Origin: Pantoea sp. 18069
GTDB taxonomy: Bacteria > Pseudomonadota > Gammaproteobacteria > Burkholderiales > Burkholderiaceae_C
Length of the DNA: 64,000 bases
Assembly: GCF_902706035.1 (NCBI RefSeq)
Contig: NZ_CACSJA010000006.1
Span: 62,001-126,000, forward strand
Reading direction: 5' to 3'
In this document: one piece after another, positions 27,751-36,312 of the stretch
Position numbering within the stretch: position 1 is the stretch's first letter
How the letters are laid out: every line of letters begins with the position of its first letter
Notes under the pieces: generated by a model
The model's input: the letters and a program-made list of their open reading frames with translations, nothing else
The model's database searches: none
What the model was told of the DNA's origin: nothing
Position numbers and translations under genes: made by a program

Positions 27751-28086
27751 ATGGACGCGACGCGGCTGTGCCATGCGAATGATGTGCCTGACGGCGCGGC
27801 GCGTGGCTTCGACCCGCAGGGCACGGGCCAGGCGACGGTGTTTGTCGTGCGCCAGGGCACGCAGCTGCGCGCCTGGCGCGATGCCTGCCCGCACCACGGC
27901 ACGCCCTTGCCCTGGCGGCGTGACGCCTATCTGGACGCGGCCGGCCGCCACATCGTCTGCGCGGCCCATGGCGCGCTGTTCGACCCGCTCACCGGCGTCT
28001 GCACCCTGGGCCCCTGCCTGGGCGATGCTTTGACGCCGGTGGCGATTGAAGTGCATTCCGACGGCAGCCTGCGCCTGGCGCCTTGA
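27751..28086 (+). CDS. Rieske [2Fe-2S] ferredoxin
   Basis: 111 residues with the Rieske ligand pair Cys-X-His (ACPHHGTPL) and Cys-X2-His (VCAAHGALF) about 18 residues apart, and the closing strand with VTLGPC-like CTLGPCLGDAL. It is a free ferredoxin of the type that serves ring-hydroxylating oxygenases. Start ATG 27751 is two bp after the dioxygenase stop. Its oxygenase partner could be the VanA-like protein at 44700, although that one already has its own reductase (43696) with a plant-type ferredoxin domain. Confidence 0.88.
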   Translation: MDATRLCHANDVPDGAARGFDPQGTGQATVFVVRQGTQLRAWRDACPHHGTPLPWRRDAYLDAAGRHIVCAAHGALFDPLTGVCTLGPCLGDALTPVAIEVHSDGSLRLAP

Positions 28087-28108
28087 AAAAAATATCTGGA
28101 GACAAAAA

Positions 28109-29242
28109 ATGACCCTCGCAACCCAACGCATTCTCATCATCGGCGGCGGATTTTCCGGCATGTCGGCCGCCATCGACCTGCGCCGCCGCGGCGCCCAGGT
28201 CGACCTCGTCGAGCTCGACGCGGGCTGGCGCAACTACGGCGCGGGCATCAGCCTGGGCGGCGCGACGCTGCGCGCGTTCCGCCAGCTGGGCATTCTGGAT
28301 GCGTTCCTGGCGCAAGGCCATGCGGCCGACGGCGTGCGGCTGTGCCTGCCCCATGGCCCGCAGGTCGCCGAGCTGCCCACGCCGCGCATCGCCGGCGCGG
28401 ATGTGCCCGGCGGCGGTGCCATCCTGCGCCCGGTGCTGGCGCGCATTCTGGCCGATGCCACGCGCGCCAGCGGCGCCGATATCCGCCTGGGCTGCACGTT
28501 CACGCGCTTCACCCAGGACGCTGACGGCGTGGACGTGGAGTTCACCGATGGCCAGCGCCGCCGCTACGACCTGGTGATAGGCGCTGACGGCCTGTACTCC
28601 AAGGTGCGCGAAGCGCTGCTGCCCCAGGCGCCCAAGCCGGTCTACAGCGGCCAGGCGGTCTGGCGTGCGGTGCTGCCGCGGCTGCCCGAAATCGACGCCG
28701 CGACCATGTGGATGGGGCCGCGCATCAAGCCCGGCGTGAACCCGGTGTCGCAGTCCGAGATGTACCTGTTCGTCACCGAGCCGCGGCCGACCAACGACTT
28801 TGTGGACCCGGCGAGCTTTGTCGATAGGCTGCGCGGCCTGCTCGATGGCTTCAGCGCGCCGACGTTGCAGTCGATTCGCGCCCAGTTGGGCGAACACTCG
28901 CAGATCGTGTTCCGCCCGCTCGAGGGCCTGTTGGTGCCGCGTCCCTGGTCGCAAGGGCGCATCGTGCTGATCGGCGACACCGTGCATGCGACCACGCCGC
29001 ACCTGGCTTCGGGCGCCTGCATAGGCATGGAGGATGCGCTGGTACTGTCCGAGGAACTGGCCCGCGGTGCAGACGGCGTGCCCGCGGCGCTGGCCGCGTT
29101 CGAGGCGCGCCGCTGGGAGCGCTGCCGCATGGTGGTGGAGAACTCCTCGCGCCTGGGAGAAATCGAGATCGAAGGTGGCGACAAGGAAGAGCACGCGCGC
29201 ATCATGCGCAGCTCGCTGATGGCCCTGGCCGAACCGATCTGA
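28109..29242 (+). CDS. Class A FAD-dependent aromatic monooxygenase
   Basis: 377 residues with the three fingerprints of the 4-hydroxybenzoate hydroxylase class: GGGFSGM near the N-terminus (FAD ADP part), the DG motif IGADGLYSKVR at about 158, and the GD motif RIVLIGDTVHATTPHLASG at about 287. It would add one hydroxyl to an activated ring using NAD(P)H and oxygen, as in salicylate or 6-hydroxynicotinate hydroxylases. GGAGA-like CTGGAGA precedes ATG 28109. It follows the ferredoxin by 22 bp and precedes an MFS carrier by 7 bp. Confidence 0.9.
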   Translation: MTLATQRILIIGGGFSGMSAAIDLRRRGAQVDLVELDAGWRNYGAGISLGGATLRAFRQLGILDAFLAQGHAADGVRLCLPHGPQVAELPTPRIAGADVPGGGAILRPVLARILADATRASGADIRLGCTFTRFTQDADGVDVEFTDGQRRRYDLVIGADGLYSKVREALLPQAPKPVYSGQAVWRAVLPRLPEIDAATMWMGPRIKPGVNPVSQSEMYLFVTEPRPTNDFVDPASFVDRLRGLLDGFSAPTLQSIRAQLGEHSQIVFRPLEGLLVPRPWSQGRIVLIGDTVHATTPHLASGACIGMEDALVLSEELARGADGVPAALAAFEARRWERCRMVVENSSRLGEIEIEGGDKEEHARIMRSSLMALAEPI

Positions 29243-29249
29243 GGCTGCC

Positions 29250-30407
29250 ATGGCATTCAAAACAGATTCCAAGCGCGGGCGCGTGGCGCTGATGATCGGC
29301 CACTGCGCCGGCATGGTCGACCTGGTGGCCTTGCCGGTCTGGGTCGGCACGCTGGTCGCGCAGTACCGATTCGATCCGCAGCAGGCCGGCATGCTGGCCT
29401 CGCTGTTTCTCGTGGGCGCGGTGCTGGCCAGCGTGGCCCTGGCCGCACGCTTCGACCGGCTCAACGTGCGCCTGGTGGCGACGCTGGGCTTCGGTCTCGC
29501 GGCGCTGGGCTTTGGCTACGCGTCCACGCTGGGCGATTTCACCACCCTGGCGGTGCTGCACGCGCTGTGCGGCATGGCTTCGGGCGCGGCGCTCAGCGCC
29601 ACGCACGGCACCATCGCGCGCAGCGGCCACCCGCACCGGCTGTTCGCCATTGTTGGCATGGCGCTGGCGGTGTTCGGCATCGTGTTCATGGGCGCGACGC
29701 CGCCGCTGGTGGCCCGGCTCGGCGGCCCGGTGCTGTTCCAGGTGTTTGCCGCCGTGATGCTGGTCGCGGCGCTGGCCGCCGCTGTCGCGTTCCCGGTGCC
29801 CGATGCGGTGCGCACGCCCGCCCAGGTCGGAGCGCGCGCGCCGCTGTCGGCCAGCGTCTGGTGCGGCATCGTCGGCATTGCCTGCATGGGCCTGGTGCAG
29901 GCCATGGCGTTCAGCTTTCTCGAACGCGTGGGCAGCGACCGGGGCTTCGGCGCGGCCGCCGTGACCGGCGTGCTGGTGGCACTGGGCATTGTCAACCTCG
30001 CGCCGCCCGCGCTCGCGGCCTGGCTGGAAAAGCGCCTGGTCGCGCGCAGCGTGCTGCTGGGCGGCGCCGCGCTGCAGGCGCTGCTGGTCTGCGTGATCAT
30101 GCTGTCCACGCAGTTCATGCCCTATGCGATCGCCGCCTCGGTGTTCGCGGCCGTGATGATCTTCACGCACACCTTTGCCTTCGGCCTGCTGGCCCAGCTG
30201 GACCGCAGTGGTCGCGCGTTGGCCGCCACGCCCGCCATGCTGATGACGGGCGCCGCCATCGGCCCCGTACTGGGCGGCACGCTGGTCAAGGCCTTTGGCT
30301 ACGGCAGCCTGGCCGTCGCCGCTGTAGCAATTGCCTTGCTGGCATTGCTGTGCTTTTCCCGATTGCAGGGCAGGACTGCGTCCGTATTGGCTCGCAAGCC
30401 GACCTGA
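29250..30407 (+). CDS. MFS transporter
   Basis: 385 residues with about 12 hydrophobic helices (for example VLHALCGMASGAALSATHG, AVMLVAALAAAVAFPVP, ALLCFSRL). The two six-helix halves are separated by a loop with charged residues at about 180-200. The family cannot be narrowed from sequence features alone; it lacks the strong RPAG-type motif of the aromatic-acid symporter group in the usual place. In the operon it may import or export the monohydroxylated intermediate. Confidence 0.82.
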   Translation: MAFKTDSKRGRVALMIGHCAGMVDLVALPVWVGTLVAQYRFDPQQAGMLASLFLVGAVLASVALAARFDRLNVRLVATLGFGLAALGFGYASTLGDFTTLAVLHALCGMASGAALSATHGTIARSGHPHRLFAIVGMALAVFGIVFMGATPPLVARLGGPVLFQVFAAVMLVAALAAAVAFPVPDAVRTPAQVGARAPLSASVWCGIVGIACMGLVQAMAFSFLERVGSDRGFGAAAVTGVLVALGIVNLAPPALAAWLEKRLVARSVLLGGAALQALLVCVIMLSTQFMPYAIAASVFAAVMIFTHTFAFGLLAQLDRSGRALAATPAMLMTGAAIGPVLGGTLVKAFGYGSLAVAAVAIALLALLCFSRLQGRTASVLARKPT

Positions 30408-30447
30408 GACACATAACTACAACGACACCATTTCCAGGAGACAAGCC

Positions 30448-32364
30448 ATGAAACAACACAAAATGTCATTGCGGCGCCGATCAGGCTGTGCTGCCCTGCT
30501 GGCTGCAGCTTTTTTGGCGGGCTGCGGAGGCAATGGCGACGCCACGCAGCCCGAGGTCAAGCCGCCTGAGGTCACGCAGCCTGATCCCGCGCCGCCGGAC
30601 TTTGGTCCCAATGTCACGATCTTCGACCCGTCCATGAGCGTTGATGCCATCAACACCCGCTTGCGCGCGCTGGCGGCGCAGTCCGACGGTTTCGACGATG
30701 CGCGCAGTGCCGTCTATTTCATGCCTGGCACCTATGGCAGCGATGCGGGCCGCTTCCATCCCGCGACAGCCACGGGCCATGTGGATTCGCCCGTGGGCTT
30801 CATGATGACGGTGCACGGCCTGGGCGCTTCGCCGGATGCGGTCACCCTCAACGGCAACCTGCGCGTGGGCAGCCCCCAGGTCGGCGCGCTGGCCACGTTC
30901 TGGCGCTCGCTTGCCAACCTGAAGATCAACCCCATCCAGGCCGATCTGCCGGCGTTCACGATGCGCTGGAACACCTCGCAGGCGTCGTCGCTGCGCCGCG
31001 TGCGCGTGGCCGGCCATCTGGATCTCACGGGCGGTGTCTCCTTCGGCTCGTACATTGCCAACTCCCGGGTCGAGGGCGACCTGCGCTTTGGCGCGGGCTG
31101 GCAGCAGGACCGCAATCCGCCATCGACCGGCACCGTGGAGGGCGGCCCCGCGCAGTTCATGGTGCGCGACGGATCCGTGGGAGGCGTGCAGGGGCGCGAG
31201 GTCAGCCTGGTGTTCTCGGGTGTGGAAGGCGCGCCTGCCACCGCGTTCGCCCCGGGCGACAAGACTTCGCTGGCCACCACCACCGTGTCGCGCGACGCTC
31301 CTTTCCTCTACGTCGACGGCACGCAGTTCAAGGTCTTTGTGCCTGCGGTGGCGCGCAACACCCGTGGTGTGCACTGGGGTACGGCGGCCAGCGACGGCGT
31401 GGCGCTGCCGATAGGCGATTTCTTCGTTGGCCGGCCGGAGCATTCGGCGGCCACGCTCAACGCCGCGCTGCAGGACGGCAAGCATCTGCTGCTGACGCCC
31501 GGGGTCTATCGCATTGACCAGCCGCTGCGGGTGCGCCACGCCAACACGGTGGTGCTGGGCATGGGACTGGCTACGCTCACGCCCACCAAGGGCACGGCTG
31601 CGATCACGGTGGACGATGTGCCCGGCGTGGTTCTGGCTTCACTGACAGTGGACGCCAACACCACGCGCTCCGAGGTTCTGGTGCAGGTGGGATCGGCCAG
31701 CGGCCGGGCCGGCGATGCGGCCAACCCCAGCAGCCTGATCGATGTTTACGTGCGTGTGGGCGGCCCCTCGGCGGGGCGGGTGGGTACGGCGGTGGTGGTG
31801 CAGCAGAATCACGTGGTGATCGACCACACCTGGATCTGGCGCGGGGACCACGGCAACGCCGGCACGACGGGCTGGGCGATCAACACCGCCGACCATGCGC
31901 TCGAGGTCAACGGCAACGATGTCAACGCCGTCGCGCTGTTTGCCGAACACTTCCAGAAGACGCAGGTGTTGTGGAACGGCGAGCGCGGCCGCACCGTTTT
32001 CATGGAGTGTGAGCCTCCCTACGATCCGCCTTCGCAGGCTGCCTGGATGAACGCCAGCGAGAAAGGCTATCCCTGCTACCAGGTGGCGGACCACGTGACC
32101 ACGCACGAGGGCGTGGGCCTGAGCAACTGGGCGCTGTTCTTTGCCTCGTTCGGGCCGCCGCCCAACCAGGTCTATGCCCACAGCGCGGTGAAAGCACCCG
32201 TGGCGCCGGGCGTGCGCTTTACCAACACCACGGCGGGCGTGATTGCCGGTGTCGGTGGCTTCGAGCATGTCTTCAACAGCCTGGGCGACCCGACCGACCA
32301 CACCGGGCCGGCATCCTTTGTCGTCGGCTTGACCGCCATCCGCCAGGTTGCCAGCTTCCCTTGA
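30448..32364 (+). CDS. Large lipoprotein, right-handed beta-helix (pectate-lyase-like) type
   Basis: 638 residues from ATG 30448 (AGGAGA upstream). The start has a lipobox, AAFLAGCGGNGD, then a Pro-rich linker (about 30-55). The body resembles pectate-lyase-like or F5/8-containing beta-helix proteins often annotated as adenylyl cyclase in actinobacteria: VYFMPGTYGSDAGRF, GFMMTVHGLGASPDAV, NGNLRVGSPQ, FWRSLANL, QASSLRRVRV, GVYRIDQPLRV, VVIDHTWIWRGDHG. There is no carbohydrate pathway nearby, so a role at the cell surface in binding the hydrophobic substrate is possible. Last gene of operon A. Function unknown. Confidence 0.75.
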   Translation: MKQHKMSLRRRSGCAALLAAAFLAGCGGNGDATQPEVKPPEVTQPDPAPPDFGPNVTIFDPSMSVDAINTRLRALAAQSDGFDDARSAVYFMPGTYGSDAGRFHPATATGHVDSPVGFMMTVHGLGASPDAVTLNGNLRVGSPQVGALATFWRSLANLKINPIQADLPAFTMRWNTSQASSLRRVRVAGHLDLTGGVSFGSYIANSRVEGDLRFGAGWQQDRNPPSTGTVEGGPAQFMVRDGSVGGVQGREVSLVFSGVEGAPATAFAPGDKTSLATTTVSRDAPFLYVDGTQFKVFVPAVARNTRGVHWGTAASDGVALPIGDFFVGRPEHSAATLNAALQDGKHLLLTPGVYRIDQPLRVRHANTVVLGMGLATLTPTKGTAAITVDDVPGVVLASLTVDANTTRSEVLVQVGSASGRAGDAANPSSLIDVYVRVGGPSAGRVGTAVVVQQNHVVIDHTWIWRGDHGNAGTTGWAINTADHALEVNGNDVNAVALFAEHFQKTQVLWNGERGRTVFMECEPPYDPPSQAAWMNASEKGYPCYQVADHVTTHEGVGLSNWALFFASFGPPPNQVYAHSAVKAPVAPGVRFTNTTAGVIAGVGGFEHVFNSLGDPTDHTGPASFVVGLTAIRQVASFP

Positions 32365-32447
32365 CGCGGCCGCCATTCCCGCGCTGGCAGCTGCCATGGC
32401 ACGCGGCGCAGGACTGGCAAGTCCTGCCTGAATTCCATCCATCTGGT

Positions 32448-32478
32448 CGACGGGGCCCCCGCAGCGGGGGCCCCGTCG
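32448..32478 (+). terminator. Hairpin ending operon A
   Basis: A 14-bp perfect inverted repeat (CGACGGGGCCCCCG / CGGGGGCCCCGTCG) around CAG, 84 bp after the lipoprotein stop. Only a short T stretch (CTTTG) follows, so termination may be partly Rho-dependent. Confidence 0.75.
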
Positions 32479-32499
32479 CTTTGAAAAGTGAAATTCTCC

Positions 32500-32586
32500 A
32501 TGAAATTCGCCACTGTTGAGAAACGGCCCGCCTGACGGTGCGCTGGTGCCGGTGTCGCGCGACGGCCTGCGGGCGCTGCCCGTGCC
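32500..32586 (+). pseudogene. 5' fragment of an FAH-family hydrolase gene
   Basis: MKFATVEKR, then after a one-base shift PDGALVPVSRDGLRALPVP. This matches the start of the intact FAH gene at 36309 (MKFATLRNGTPDGALVLVSH, then HALPVP). About 29 codons remain; the rest has been replaced by TnpB sequence from about 32581. It marks a former FAH gene copy destroyed by insertion or deletion. Confidence 0.75.
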
Positions 32587-32795
32587 GATGTGGTCGGCGC
32601 GATCAATGTTCTAGAGCGTGGACAGCGCTTGTTCGCTTGTGGAGAGTGCAGCCGCAAGGTCACCGCACAACCCGCCTGGGTGAAGCAGGAACCCGCCGAA
32701 GCGACTACGCAAGAGCCTGGCTCTGCGCGGCGCAGCAGGAATCCCCCACCATCGCGCGCAAGCGGTGGCCTCCGGCCAAGGTGGGGGGATGTCAA
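32581..32795 (+). mobile_element. IS200/IS605-type TnpB 3' remnant with right end
   Basis: The frame from 32581 reads RADVVGAINVLERGQRLFACGE and later WVKQEPAEATTQEP, which is the C-terminus of TnpB (RuvC-III region with the conserved D in ADxVGAxN, then the tail VKQEPTEAT). Only the last ~60 codons remain, without TnpA or the left end. Past the coding part the sequence folds into a strong hairpin and ends in GGATGTCAA, a form common at right ends of this group. The element stops next to the LysR stop codon at 32807-32809. Confidence 0.72.
32741..32795 (+). ncRNA. Possible remnant omega-RNA (reRNA) scaffold at IS605 right end
   Basis: Long hairpin: ATCCCCCACC (32741-32750) pairs with GGTGGGGGGAT (32780-32790, one bulged G), and within it TGGCC (32766-32770) pairs with GGCCA (32774-32778). 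It is followed by GTCAA. In TnpB systems the right end overlaps the 3' part of tnpB and gives the guide RNA scaffold, with the guide taken from the flanking DNA. Structure and place fit; expression is unknown, and the TnpB here is broken. Confidence 0.35.
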
Positions 32796-32806
32796 TGCGC
32801 TGGCGC

Positions 32807-33715
32807 CTAGATGGTGCCCCCCACGCGCAGCGCGAGTTCGCGCATCCACTGCAGCGCGGGGTCGGCATCGCGGTGCCGGTGCCATTGCAAGGTCTGGACC
32901 AGCGTGGGGACTTCGAGCGGCGGCTGCCAGAGCTTGATGGGCAGCACTTTTTCGGCCTGCAGCGCAAGCCGCTTGTGCACCGTGGCAATGCGGTCGGTAC
33001 CGACGACCATCTGGGGCAGGGCCGCCATGGTGGGGGCGGACACTTCGACCTGGCGCTTGATGCCGAATCGGTCGAGAAACCAGCTGTCGAACGATGCGCG
33101 CTGCTGGCCCGTGGCGTAGTTCGCGACGACATGGCCGCATCCGAGATAGTCGTCGAACGTGAGTTCATCGCGGATGCGGCTGTGGCCTGCCCAGGTCACG
33201 CACAGGTACTGCTCCTCGAACAGCGGCGCGCAAGGGTGGTCTGGTGAGGCGAACTGCGTCGGAATGATCAGCAGATCGGCATCGCCTTGCTCAAGCTGCT
33301 CCGCTGGCTTGTCGTTGAGCGTGCGCAGCTCGATGCCGATGCCACGGGCTTGCTGGTACAGCGCTTCGAGCAGGGGCGGAATGAATACCGAGGTCGTGAA
33401 GTCCGACAGCAGCAGCACGAAGGTCCGCGTGGACTTCGCAGGGTCGAAGAAAGGCGGCGTGGTGATCGTGCTGTCGATGCGCATCAGCACGTCGCGCACC
33501 GGCTCGATCAACCCGAGCGCACGCGGCGTGAGCACCATCTGTCGTCCCTGCGCTGCCAGCAGTTCATCGCCAAAGTAGTCGCGCAGGCGCGCCAGCGCGT
33601 TGCTCATGGCCGGTTGGCTCAAATGCAGGCGCTCGCCCGCGCGGCTGATGTTGCGTTCGGCGAGCAGCGCGTCAAGCGCCACCAGCAGATTGAGGTCGAG
33701 TTTGTTGAAGCGCAT
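32807..33715 (-). CDS. LysR-type regulator divergent from operon B
   Basis: 302 residues, NodD/PcpR-like: MRFNKLDLNLLVALDALLAE, HTH NISRAGERLHLSQPAMSNAL, and an effector domain with STRTFVLLLSDFTTSVFIPP. The overall identity with the LysR at 17935 is clear from the first 60 residues to the C-terminal PALQWMRELA (there PGIEWLRRVF). The two paralogues flank operon A and each faces one operon, so they probably share or split the inducer. Start ATG 33715. An inverted repeat at 33795-33807 lies in the divergent gap. Confidence 0.92.
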   Translation of the reverse strand: MRFNKLDLNLLVALDALLAERNISRAGERLHLSQPAMSNALARLRDYFGDELLAAQGRQMVLTPRALGLIEPVRDVLMRIDSTITTPPFFDPAKSTRTFVLLLSDFTTSVFIPPLLEALYQQARGIGIELRTLNDKPAEQLEQGDADLLIIPTQFASPDHPCAPLFEEQYLCVTWAGHSRIRDELTFDDYLGCGHVVANYATGQQRASFDSWFLDRFGIKRQVEVSAPTMAALPQMVVGTDRIATVHKRLALQAEKVLPIKLWQPPLEVPTLVQTLQWHRHRDADPALQWMRELALRVGGTI

Positions 33716-33794
33716 GTCTCGGAGTTTGGATTCAGTACACGGCTGTGGTTTTGAAAGCGCATTGCACCGGGTTTGTCTTGGTATTCATCGCGTG

Positions 33795-33807
33795 GATTCC
33801 TGGAATC
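33795..33807. promoter_or_regulatory. Inverted repeat GATTCC-T-GGAATC in lysR/tctC gap
   Basis: A perfect 6+6 inverted repeat around one base, 80 bp upstream of the LysR start and 100 bp upstream of tctC. It fits the partly dyad LysR site (T-N11-A). GAATCC recurs at 33813 and GAATAC at 33825, as repeated half-sites. Confidence 0.5.
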
Positions 33808-33906
33808 TAAAGAATCCATTTCAAGAATACAAGCGGGATGTCTAGAGTGCAGTCTGGCGCTCGGTTGAAAGCGCCAAGAAACAACAAGAAGCGATAGGAG
33901 CAACGC

Positions 33907-34917
33907 ATGAACAAACCACCAACTTCCCAGGGACCGGCCCTGTATCGCCGGTCCCTGCTGGCGACGCTGGCCGTGGGCGGATTCGCTCCTTGGGCCCTGG
34001 CCCAGACCGGGCGCCATGTCGCCATCATCGTGCCCCAGCCCGCAGGCAATCCCAGCGACGTGTTCGCGCGCAAGATCCAACTGCTGATGCAGCGCGCGCT
34101 CGGCCAGACGGTCATTGTCGAAAACCTGCCCGGCGCGGGCGGCGCGATTGGCGTGCAGCGCATGCTCAATGCGCCAGCCGACGGAATGACCGCGGTGATG
34201 GTCTCGCAGACCGAACCCATTCTCACGCCGGCGACGCTGGCGAGTGTGCGCTACAAGCCCGGCCAGATGCGGCCCGTGGGCCTGCTTGGCAGAACCAGCT
34301 ATGTGCTTGCCGGCCGCCCCGATCTGCCGGCGCAGACCCATGCGGAACTGATGGTGCTGGCACGCAATGCCGACAAGGCGGGCAAGCCGCTGAGCTTTGG
34401 CCATATCGGACAGGGTTCGATGATCCACCTGATGGGCGCGCAGTGGGCGCAGATGTGCGGCGTGCAGCTGTCCCATATTCCCTACCGCGGCGTGCCGCCC
34501 GCGGTGCAGGACCTCGCGGGCGCGCAGATCGATCTGTCGTTCGTGCCGCTGGGAGGCTTGGCGCTCGATCTGATCCAGACCGGCAAGCTGCGTGCCTTCG
34601 GCAGCACCGCCGACCAGTCACCCGCATTGCTGCCCAACGTGGCGCCGCTCAAGACCCTGGACCCCGCGCTGCGCACTTTCGTGCATACCGCCTGGGGCGC
34701 GATGCTCGTGCCGCGCGGCGTGCCCGCAGCCGCGACCCAGCGCCTGCATGCGGCCTTCGAGGCGGCGATGCGCGACCCCGAAGTGCAGGCCTTCCTGCGC
34801 GGCCAGGGCACCGATCCGCAAAGCCCGTTGAGCCTGGATGCGCTCGACAGGTTCTACCAAACCGAAATCCAGACCCACCAGGCCCTGGCACGCGCCGTGG
34901 GCGTGGTGCCCGAATGA
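33907..34917 (+). CDS. Bug/TctC-family periplasmic binding protein
   Basis: 336 residues with a Tat-like signal (LYRRSLLATLAVGGFAPWALA-QTG). Family motifs are present but diverged: VPQPAGNPSDVFAR instead of VPFPPGGxxD, IVENLPGAGGAIG, GHIGQGSMIHLMG, IPYRGVPPAVQDL. The change in the ligand loop (PAGNPSD) suggests a different ligand from the other TctC proteins in the window. First gene of operon B; 10 bp before the cyclase gene. No TctA/B partner is nearby. Confidence 0.87.
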   Translation: MNKPPTSQGPALYRRSLLATLAVGGFAPWALAQTGRHVAIIVPQPAGNPSDVFARKIQLLMQRALGQTVIVENLPGAGGAIGVQRMLNAPADGMTAVMVSQTEPILTPATLASVRYKPGQMRPVGLLGRTSYVLAGRPDLPAQTHAELMVLARNADKAGKPLSFGHIGQGSMIHLMGAQWAQMCGVQLSHIPYRGVPPAVQDLAGAQIDLSFVPLGGLALDLIQTGKLRAFGSTADQSPALLPNVAPLKTLDPALRTFVHTAWGAMLVPRGVPAAATQRLHAAFEAAMRDPEVQAFLRGQGTDPQSPLSLDALDRFYQTEIQTHQALARAVGVVPE

Positions 34918-34927
34918 AGGCATTGCC

Positions 34928-35734
34928 ATGAAGAAACCTCGCCACCGTTTCGTCGACCTGTCCATCTATCTGGAGAACGACGTGCTCTCGGACCCGCCGC
35001 CTCTGGCGCCGAAGATCACCTACCAGAAGCATGCCGATACGCTGCCCGAATTCATGGCGATGATCCCGGGCACGACACCCGAGGACTATCCCGATGGCGA
35101 GGCCGCTGCTGCCGAGTGGGTCACGCTGACCACGCACAACGGCACGCACCTCGACGCGCCCTGGCATTTCCACTCGACCCAGGACGCCAAGCTCGGCGGC
35201 GCGCGGCCGTCGATCACGATCGACCAGGTGCCGCTCGAGTGGTGTTTCCAGCCCGGTGTGAAGCTCGACTTCCGTCACTTTGCTGATGGCTATGTCGCCA
35301 CCGCCGCCGACGTGGAGGCGGAGCTGCAGCGCATAGGCTATGAACTTCAGCCACTCGACATCGTGGTCGTCAATACCCGTGCCGGCAGCCGCTACGGTAA
35401 CGCCGACTACCTCGGCGCGGGCTGCGGCATGGGCTACGAAGCGACGATGTACCTGCTCGAACGCGGCGTACGCCTCACGGGCACCGATGCCTGGAGCTGG
35501 GACGCGCCGTTTTCGTACACGGCAGCGAAAGTCGCCGCGACCGGCAACAAGGCGCTGATCTGGGAAGGGCACAAAGCCGGCCGCGATATCGGCTACTGCC
35601 ATCTGGAGAAGCTGCACAACCTGGAGGCGCTGCCGGCGCACGGCTTCACCATCAGCTGCTTTCCCCACAAGATACGCGGCGCGTCGGCGGGCTGGACGCG
35701 TGCGGTCGCCATTTTTTCCGAGGACGCGCCATGA
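34928..35734 (+). CDS. Cyclase-family (kynurenine-formamidase-like) metal hydrolase
   Basis: 268 residues with the family's metal-binding signature HNGTHLDAPWHF (HxGTHxDxPxH) at about residue 74, GVRLTGTDAWSWDAP and a C-terminal PHKIRGASAGWTRAVAI. Members hydrolyse amides, lactones or ring-fission products using zinc or manganese (kynurenine formamidase, isatin hydrolase). It overlaps the cupin gene by four bases (ATGA). In this operon a lactone or acyl intermediate of ring degradation is a likely substrate. Confidence 0.88.
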   Translation: MKKPRHRFVDLSIYLENDVLSDPPPLAPKITYQKHADTLPEFMAMIPGTTPEDYPDGEAAAAEWVTLTTHNGTHLDAPWHFHSTQDAKLGGARPSITIDQVPLEWCFQPGVKLDFRHFADGYVATAADVEAELQRIGYELQPLDIVVVNTRAGSRYGNADYLGAGCGMGYEATMYLLERGVRLTGTDAWSWDAPFSYTAAKVAATGNKALIWEGHKAGRDIGYCHLEKLHNLEALPAHGFTISCFPHKIRGASAGWTRAVAIFSEDAP

Positions 35735-36312
35735 GCCTGGCTCCCATCCATCGCGTCGTCACCGGCCACGACGCGCGCGGCCAGGCCGTGATCACGAGCA
35801 GCGGGGCCTTGCCCACGGTGGTTGAAGTCGCCGCGATTCCCGGCACCGTGTTCCACGAGGTCTGGAGCACCGCCGAAAGCCCGGCGCTGATTTCCAATGC
35901 GGCCGACCCGACACTGGGGCCGCTGGTGCTGCCGCCGCCCGCGCGCGGAACCCGCATGCGCTTTGTCGACATTCCGCCCGACACCGCGGAATTCCTGGCC
36001 CATGGCGCGGCGCGCATGCACGAGGCGTTCGCGCAGATCGGCGACGCTGAGGCCTCGACCGTGCAGGGCGATTCGCCGCACCCGCTGATGCACCGCACCG
36101 AATCGGTGGACTACGGCATCGTGATCGAGGGCGAGATGACGCTGGTGCTCGACACTTCGGACGTGCTGCTGAAAGCCGGCAGCGTGGTCGTGCAGCGCGG
36201 CACCAATCACGCCTGGGCAAACCGCTCGGGCAAGCCCTGCCGCATGTTGTTCATCCTGGTCGATGGGACCTATGCGCCGGACATCGCGACGGCATTGGAG
36301 AAGTCGGTATGA
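35731..36312 (+). CDS. Cupin-domain protein
   Basis: 193 residues with one cupin barrel in the C-terminal half: HRTESVDYGIVIEGEMTLVLD (motif 1) and LKAGSVVVQRGTNHAWANRS (motif 2), with metal-binding His and Glu residues mostly kept. The N-terminal ~80 residues form an extra beta-sheet. Similar proteins are common beside FAH and epimerase genes in aromatic-acid clusters, but no catalytic role is settled. Start and stop overlap with both neighbours, so it is tightly co-translated. Confidence 0.82.
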   Translation: MSLAPIHRVVTGHDARGQAVITSSGALPTVVEVAAIPGTVFHEVWSTAESPALISNAADPTLGPLVLPPPARGTRMRFVDIPPDTAEFLAHGAARMHEAFAQIGDAEASTVQGDSPHPLMHRTESVDYGIVIEGEMTLVLDTSDVLLKAGSVVVQRGTNHAWANRSGKPCRMLFILVDGTYAPDIATALEKSV

